From: Amaricoccus macauensis_A
GTDB lineage: Bacteria > Pseudomonadota > Alphaproteobacteria > Rhodobacterales > Rhodobacteraceae
Reading direction: 5' to 3'
Assembly: GCF_049800915.1 (NCBI RefSeq)
Contig: NZ_JBNAFY010000010.1
Coordinates: 1-64,000 of the forward strand
Length of the DNA stretch: 64,000 bases
Part shown: one piece after another, positions 59,189 through 64,000 of the stretch
Layout: every line of letters begins with the position of its first letter
How positions within the stretch are numbered: the first letter of the stretch is position 1
Translations under genes and position numbers: made by a program
The notes under the pieces: generated by a model
What the model was told of the DNA's origin: nothing
What the model saw: only the letters and a program-made list of their open reading frames with translations
Databases searched by the model: none

Positions 59189-60994
59189 TCAGCCCTCGCC
59201 GCTGGCGAGCGCCCGGAACCGGGTGTTTTCCGCAAGCAGTTCATCATAGGTGCCCTTGGCCACGACCCGGCCATGCTCCAGCATCACGATCATGTCGCAA
59301 TCCTTCACCGTGGTGAGCCGGTGGGCAATCATGATGATGGTCTTGGCGTGGCCGAGATTGTGAACCGCGTCCATGACCGCGCGTTCGGTGAGATTGTCGA
59401 GCGCGCTGGTGGCTTCGTCGAGGATCAGCACGTCGGGGTCGTGATAGAGCGCGCGCGAGATTCCGATCCGCTGGCGCTGGCCGCCCGAGAGACGCACGCC
59501 CCGCTCGCCCACCATGGTGTCATAGCCTTCGGGCATGTTCTCCATGACGAAGTTGTGCAGTTCCGCGATCCGCGCGGCGCGTTCGACGGCGGCCTCGTCG
59601 ATCTCCTCCTTCGGAACGCCGAAGGCAATGTTGCTTCGCACGCTCTCGTCGGTCAGGAAGATCTGCTGCGGCACATAGCCGATCGTGCGCTGCCAGGCGC
59701 GCCGGTTCTCCCGCGTGATCGGCACGCCGTCCACGCGCAACTCACCCTCGTCGGGAGCCAGAAGCCCCAGGATCATGTCGACCGCCGTGGTCTTGCCCGC
59801 ACCCGTGCCGCCGACGATGCCCACGGTGGTATTCGCCTCGATGGTGAGATCCATCCCGTCGAGCGCCCGGCGGTCGGACTGGGGATAGCCGTAGCGGACC
59901 CCGGAAAGTTCCAGCCGTTCGGTGAGGGGCAGGGGCGCCGGCGCTGGCCCCTTGGGCCGCTGAGAGACATTCCCCTGCACTTCCGCGTAATCCTTGCAGA
60001 TCGCCTCCAGCGCGGGGCGGTTGAACCGGATGCCTGCGGCCTGGCGGAAGACCTGCTGCAGGGCGGGGAAAAGCCGCGTGCCCGCGAAGGCATAGATGCC
60101 CAGAAGCGGCAGGATGGCCGTGAGCGAGCCGTTCTCGGAGATCAACATGAAGATGATGAACAGCAGCATGCCGCCGAAGGCGATCCCCTCCAGCGCGTAG
60201 CGGGGGGACTCGCCGATGATCAGGTTTGCCGCCAGCGCCCGGGCCATGCGCCGCGCCGGCGTGCTGAACCGCGCGGTATAGGCATCCTCGAGTCCCATCA
60301 GCTTGACTTCCTTGGCACCGCCGAGCGCTTCCTGAGCGATCTGGAACCGCGCGCTGTTGGCCGCCAGCCGCTCCTTTCCGCGCCGGGAGATGAGCTTGCG
60401 CAAGCCGAAGAAGATCGCCACGTAGCAGCTCATGATGATGCCGCCGATCAGCATGGCCGCGACCGGGTTGACCGTGACCAGCAGGCAGACCAGCAGGACC
60501 ACGAAGACCACATTGGCCAGGAGCCGCATGGCCGGCACCACCACGGTCTGCGAGAGCATGTCGATTTCCGAGAGCAGCGCCCGGCCCAGATCCGCGCTGT
60601 GCCGGTTCAGAAACCAGGTATAGGGCTGGTGCAGATAGCCGCTCAGCAGGCGCATGCTGAGGCTGGCGGCTCGCATGAAGCCGAAGCGTGCCAGTGCGTA
60701 GAGCGTGGCGGTCTTCGCCAAGAGGCTCAGGATGAACACGACGAAGACGCAGATGCCGACGAAAGTGAGGAAGCTCTGATTGTCGGTGAACCCGAAGAAA
60801 TCGTAGAGAAAGGCGAGCAACCCATTGGTCTGGATGGCGGAAGGGTCCGACAGAAGCGCGAGAAACGGCAGGATCGCGGCCACGCCGACGGTCTCGATGG
60901 CCGCGGAGACGACGATGATCGCCAGCACGAGATAGAAGATCCGCCGCTCACGCGGCGTGAATAGGGAAAGCAGCATCCTGTAAATGTCGAGCAT
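59189..60994 (-). CDS. ABC exporter with fused membrane and ATPase domains (MsbA-like)
   Basis: This 601-residue half-transporter would dimerise to move a lipid-linked or amphipathic substrate. The N-terminal 330 residues hold six membrane helices (FYLVLAIIVVSAAIETVGVA, VVFVVLLVCLLVTVNPVAAM and so on). The C-terminal ATPase is complete: Walker A GIVGGTGAGKTTAVDMILGL, Q-loop in IGYVPQQIFLTDESVRSNIA, signature VRLSGGQRQRIGISRAL, Walker B DPDVLILDEATSALD and switch IAHRL. It resembles exporters in O-antigen or EPS gene sets (PglK type), so it may be a flippase for oligosaccharide-lipid. It lies 164 bp downstream of the polymerase-like gene. Confidence 0.88.
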   Translation of the reverse strand: MLDIYRMLLSLFTPRERRIFYLVLAIIVVSAAIETVGVAAILPFLALLSDPSAIQTNGLLAFLYDFFGFTDNQSFLTFVGICVFVVFILSLLAKTATLYALARFGFMRAASLSMRLLSGYLHQPYTWFLNRHSADLGRALLSEIDMLSQTVVVPAMRLLANVVFVVLLVCLLVTVNPVAAMLIGGIIMSCYVAIFFGLRKLISRRGKERLAANSARFQIAQEALGGAKEVKLMGLEDAYTARFSTPARRMARALAANLIIGESPRYALEGIAFGGMLLFIIFMLISENGSLTAILPLLGIYAFAGTRLFPALQQVFRQAAGIRFNRPALEAICKDYAEVQGNVSQRPKGPAPAPLPLTERLELSGVRYGYPQSDRRALDGMDLTIEANTTVGIVGGTGAGKTTAVDMILGLLAPDEGELRVDGVPITRENRRAWQRTIGYVPQQIFLTDESVRSNIAFGVPKEEIDEAAVERAARIAELHNFVMENMPEGYDTMVGERGVRLSGGQRQRIGISRALYHDPDVLILDEATSALDNLTERAVMDAVHNLGHAKTIIMIAHRLTTVKDCDMIVMLEHGRVVAKGTYDELLAENTRFRALASGEG

Positions 60995-61158
60995 GGGCTC
61001 CTACCACTCTTCTTGCCATCGGCCGCGAGGCGCACCAGCCGGACGATACCGGCCTTCGCAACACATCCCGCCCATTGTGATGGTATCGTCTGCAAAACGG
61101 GCCTGCGGCAATGGCGGAAGCCACCCGCAGCCCGGCAATCTCCGTTCCGGAAGGCCGG

Positions 61159-62589
61159 TCACGACTGCCCCCCTCCATAGCGCCCCGTCGATCCCCTTAC
61201 CCGTGTCCGGTCACGCGCGACCTGGGTCGCTGGCGGTCGAACCGGGCCGGGTTTCTTGCCCGCCGGGGGCGGGGAAGAGGGCTCTTCTTCGCGCTTCGCG
61301 GCGGGAGCCGCGCGTCGTCTCTGCGGCGCTTTCTGCACCTGCGGAGCATAGATCCAGGCGCCCGCGCCGATATAGGCCATGATCATCACGTTGGCCGCGC
61401 CCCAGATATGCACGGTGATCAGCAGGAAGATCAGGCCCGGAATGGCTATGAAGTGCCCCGTGCGGTAGCGGGAGGCGGTATCGTCGAGACCGTCCGCCGT
61501 GATCGCGCGGACCAGGTGAAGCACCATGGCACTGAAGAGAAACAGCATGGCCGGCAGGCCCATTTCGATCGCCGTCACCAGCCAGAAGTTGTCGATACTG
61601 CCCGTATGCCACCAGGGCAGACCGATGTCGTCCGGGTCATCGGTGCCAAAAAGCGGGTAGCGGAGGATCGCGGCGAAGACATAGCGGAACGTCTCGAGCC
61701 GGTAATTGCCCGAAGCAGGGTTGAGCGTCACGGTCGAGATCAGGAAATCGACGGCCCCGTTCGGCGTGACCAGTTCGAGCAGGAGGAAGGCGCCTCCGCC
61801 GAAGGCCACGAGGAAGAACCACTTGCTCTTGGCCGCCTGCACCAGCCGGTCCCAAGTCATCATCGCGGTCTGGATCACGAGGGCCAGAAGCGGCGCGGAG
61901 GACAGGGCGGTGAAGGTCGAGAGGAAGACCACACCGGTCCAGAACAGCCGTCGCATCTTCTCGCCCTTGAAGATGAAGAGCGCATTCGCGAAGCCCAGCG
62001 AACAGAACAGGCCGAAGAGGATGGGGTGCTCGAAGGAGGACTGCGCCCGGTGCAGGCCGAACCGCGGCGGCACCGTCGATGTCGGGTAGGGCTGCAGAAC
62101 GGTGCCCGCGATCTGGCTGGTGAGGTTGGTCTTGGTCAGCATCTCCAGGATTGCAAAGGGCAGAATGGCCAGAAGCCCCCAGAAGAAGCAGCGGAAGAAC
62201 AGCCGGTACTCCGACGCGTTCCGGACGAGCACGCGGCCGATGAGATAGCCGCAGATCGCCTCGACGAGCTGGATGACGATGAAATCGATGCGCTCGAACC
62301 CGAGATGGACGAGCATGGACATGGTGATCCAGGCGCCATAGAGGATGACGAGCAGATCCACGCTGGTGAACCGCCCCGCCGCTCCGCGCAGGAACTGGAT
62401 GAGAAGCGGCACGAAGGCGATCAGCAGAAAGGCCCTGTAGGGGGTGAAACGGGCGCCTGCGAGGAAGAAGGATCCCGGGATCAGCAGGCAGGCAAACAGG
62501 ATCGCGAAAAGGCGGGCCTTGGAGCGCGTGGAACGTTCGGCCTTTTCCTCCGGAGAGGTGGAAAGGGAGCGTCTGCGGATTTCGGCCAT
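61159..62589 (-). CDS. O-antigen ligase/Wzy-like polytopic membrane protein
   Basis: This 476-residue protein starts at ATG 62589; the longer frame adds 30 unrelated residues. About ten membrane helices are visible (RLFAILFACLLIPGSFFLAG, SVDLLVILYGAWITMSMLVH and others). A long periplasmic loop near the centre carries GNYRLETFRYVFAAILRYPL and DPDDIGLPWWHTGSIDNFWL, the pattern of Wzy_C/O-antigen ligase proteins. The C-terminal 60 residues are Pro/Arg-rich and cytoplasmic. It would polymerise or ligate lipid-linked repeat units and partners the Wzz protein at 5725-7332 (inference). Confidence 0.82.
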   Translation of the reverse strand: MAEIRRRSLSTSPEEKAERSTRSKARLFAILFACLLIPGSFFLAGARFTPYRAFLLIAFVPLLIQFLRGAAGRFTSVDLLVILYGAWITMSMLVHLGFERIDFIVIQLVEAICGYLIGRVLVRNASEYRLFFRCFFWGLLAILPFAILEMLTKTNLTSQIAGTVLQPYPTSTVPPRFGLHRAQSSFEHPILFGLFCSLGFANALFIFKGEKMRRLFWTGVVFLSTFTALSSAPLLALVIQTAMMTWDRLVQAAKSKWFFLVAFGGGAFLLLELVTPNGAVDFLISTVTLNPASGNYRLETFRYVFAAILRYPLFGTDDPDDIGLPWWHTGSIDNFWLVTAIEMGLPAMLFLFSAMVLHLVRAITADGLDDTASRYRTGHFIAIPGLIFLLITVHIWGAANVMIMAYIGAGAWIYAPQVQKAPQRRRAAPAAKREEEPSSPPPAGKKPGPVRPPATQVARDRTRVRGSTGRYGGGQS

Positions 62590-63046
62590 CCGGCTCTCTT
62601 TTGACGGTACCGCCCGTGCAGGCGCGCCCCGCTCAACCATTCTCGAACACACTGACCCGCATACTCCTGCCCGTACCACGAGAGACCTCTCCCGCTACCG
62701 GAAACCTCACAGCGGCTTCCGCCATCGGGATTGCGCGCCCACCCCCATGGACGGCCCCTGTATCGGGCAAATTTCCTGCCGGGTCAAAACCTGTCTCAGC
62801 CATGGTAACCGAAAATGCCTGTCAGTGGCTAAGGATATCTTTAACACCTTCCGCGATTAGGATCCGTGAAGCCGCAGCTTCGGACCAGCAGGAAAGACCG
62901 GAAAGGAAAAGGACAGGGGACCAGGCAAGACGGGCGGTGCCGCATCCCTCTCAGATTGGGATTCAATCCGAACCGGTTTTGGTCTAGGAAAAACAAGACG
63001 CCCTTGCGCAGGACGGTTTCCTGCCCGGATCCAATGGATATCGCGA
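62590..63046. other. 457-bp divergent intergenic region
   Basis: No gene was seen. Near 62960-62985 the sequence AACCGGTTTTGGTC repeats one arm of the palindromic element found at 12441 and 30504, but no full hairpin is present. The rest should contain the divergent promoters of the polymerase-like gene and the glycosyltransferase at 63047. Confidence 0.4.
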
Positions 63047-64000
63047 ATGGACAGAAGCGTTCTTCTTATCTCGACCTACAACGCGGTCCGCAAACCGTGG
63101 AACGGTGTCCCATTCGAATTCTACAACATCATTTCCCAGATCGAGAACGCGACAATCGTGGCACCACCGGCCACCGGGCCTGATCCGGCCACGGCGTCCT
63201 CGCCGTCGGGCATCCTGAAATTTGCCGCCCAGGGCCTTGCCGGCCAGGCGCGGCGCGCCATGGGAAAGGGGTTCGCACCGCAGATGGCCCAGGCCGGGCT
63301 CGATGCGGAATACGACCTCTGTCTGTTCATGTGCCAGTTCACGCGGGAACTCACGAATATCGATCAGGTGCGCGACTGGCGGGCGCGGTCGAAATTCGCC
63401 GTGGCCTTCGTGCTGGAGACCTGGTCTTCCCAATTCGAGAAGCGCAAGGCAGACCTGCGCATCCTCGACCAGTTCGACCATGTCTTCGTGCTTAACGCCT
63501 CCTCGGCGCCCGAACTGAAACGCTACACCAGCACGCCGGTCTCCTTCCTGCCCACCGCGGCCGACAGTCTGGCGGCGATCGCGCCCGCAGGTGAAACCGT
63601 GCCCATGCTGCCCGACCGGGTCATCGACTTCTTCTCCATGGGGCGGCGGCGTGCGGAAGTGCATGACCTGCTGATGGAGAAATCCCGGACCGAAGGTGCC
63701 TTCTACATTCATGACATCTGGACCGGCATCCTGGCCCGCGACTGGGCCGAGGCCCGCGCCGGCAATGCCGACATGGTCCGCCGTTCGCGCTACTACATCG
63801 CCTGGGACCCGGTCGCCGTGAGCCCCACCAAGGATGAGATCATCGGCAATGAGCGGGCGATCTCGACGCGCTATTTCGAGGGCTCCGCGGGCGGGGCGGT
63901 GCTGCTCGGCTCGCGCCCCACCTGCCCGGAATTCGACGCGCTCTTCGACTGGCCGGACGCGGTGGTGGAGATTGCACCCGAAGGCACCGACCTGCACGAG
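63047..64000 (+). CDS. Glycosyltransferase, CgeB/GT-B-like (3' truncated by window edge)
   Basis: The frame is open from the ATG at 63047 to the window end (318 codons) and continues beyond. The N-terminus MDRSVLLISTYNAVRKPWNG is Rossmann-like. The centre has SKFAVAFVLETWSSQFEKRK and DQFDHVFVLNASSAPELKRY. The C-terminal visible part NERAISTRYFEGSAGGAVLL then GSRPTCPEFDALF matches the glycosyl transferases group 1_2 end (R-x-F-E-x2-A-x-G). It probably acts on the same polysaccharide. The final 100 or so residues are outside the window. Confidence 0.75.
   Translation, partial: MDRSVLLISTYNAVRKPWNGVPFEFYNIISQIENATIVAPPATGPDPATASSPSGILKFAAQGLAGQARRAMGKGFAPQMAQAGLDAEYDLCLFMCQFTRELTNIDQVRDWRARSKFAVAFVLETWSSQFEKRKADLRILDQFDHVFVLNASSAPELKRYTSTPVSFLPTAADSLAAIAPAGETVPMLPDRVIDFFSMGRRRAEVHDLLMEKSRTEGAFYIHDIWTGILARDWAEARAGNADMVRRSRYYIAWDPVAVSPTKDEIIGNERAISTRYFEGSAGGAVLLGSRPTCPEFDALFDWPDAVVEIAPEGTDLHE

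Noticed and set aside
1..64000. tRNA or rRNA genes
   Set aside because: No cloverleaf with a conserved GGTTCGA-type arm or rRNA core sequence was recognised in the intergenic regions.

Overview
The window looks like chromosomal or large-replicon DNA of a GC-rich alphaproteobacterium of the Rhodobacteraceae/Roseobacter group. The reasons are the strong G/C bias at third codon positions, an exosortase of the XrtD type fused to EpsI, an RcGTA-type head-spike pair, and the family resemblance of most proteins. No rRNA, tRNA, CRISPR array or intact insertion sequence was seen. Almost the whole window is a surface-polysaccharide locus.

Layout. 1-2.9 kb: three coiled-coil or low-complexity proteins of unknown role. 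2.98-8.2 kb (minus): an ExeA-like ATPase, a Wzz/GumC chain-length protein and a CpsD-type kinase, followed by a GMC oxidoreductase and a tiny Tat-signal protein. 8.4-12.2 kb: a mostly non-polysaccharide interlude with a CheY-like receiver, a TetR regulator divergent from an aldo/keto reductase, and an orphan proteasome-like Ntn hydrolase. 12.5-20.2 kb (minus): a GT2 glycosyltransferase, exosortase XrtD/EpsI, two sulfotransferases, a WecG/TagA-type transferase, an outer-membrane barrel and a Wza-type export protein. 20.4-22.5 kb: a BLUF photoreceptor, another GT2 and a ParDE module. 22.7-30.5 kb: a TPR lipoprotein, a phosphohexomutase and an ABC capsule exporter (KpsT/KpsE/KpsM type). 30.8-40.7 kb (minus): a priming sugar transferase, two glycosyltransferases, a methyltransferase, a coiled-coil peptide, a 1017-residue repeat-sulfotransferase fusion and a secreted unknown protein. 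40.9-47.7 kb: UDP-glucose dehydrogenase, a UDP-glucuronate 4-epimerase-like protein and two glycosyltransferases. 47.75-53.8 kb: a cluster of sulfotransferases, one of them only a C-terminal fragment, with a GT4 and an unknown protein. 54.2-59.1 kb: a spike-base protein and a 1534-residue spike fibre. 59.2-64 kb: an ABC exporter, a Wzy/ligase-like membrane protein and the start of another glycosyltransferase.

How the genes fit together. Ugd and the epimerase would supply UDP-GlcA and UDP-GalA, and the phosphohexomutase hexose-1-phosphates. The polyprenyl-phosphate sugar transferase starts a repeat unit that about seven glycosyltransferases extend. At least seven sulfotransferases and one methyltransferase could decorate it. 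Export could use a Wza/Wzz/CpsD route, an ABC (KpsMTE) route, or both. The likely product is one or more sulfated, uronic-acid-containing capsules or exopolysaccharides (inference).

Most notable points: a gene-transfer-agent-type head spike, known in Rhodobacter capsulatus to bind capsule, lies inside this locus. There is a 468-bp higher-order repeat in the repeat-sulfotransferase gene, and an unrecognised 38-residue peptide gene with a near-perfect ribosome binding site in a low-GC gap. Several families of short palindromic or tandem repeats sit exactly at gene ends.
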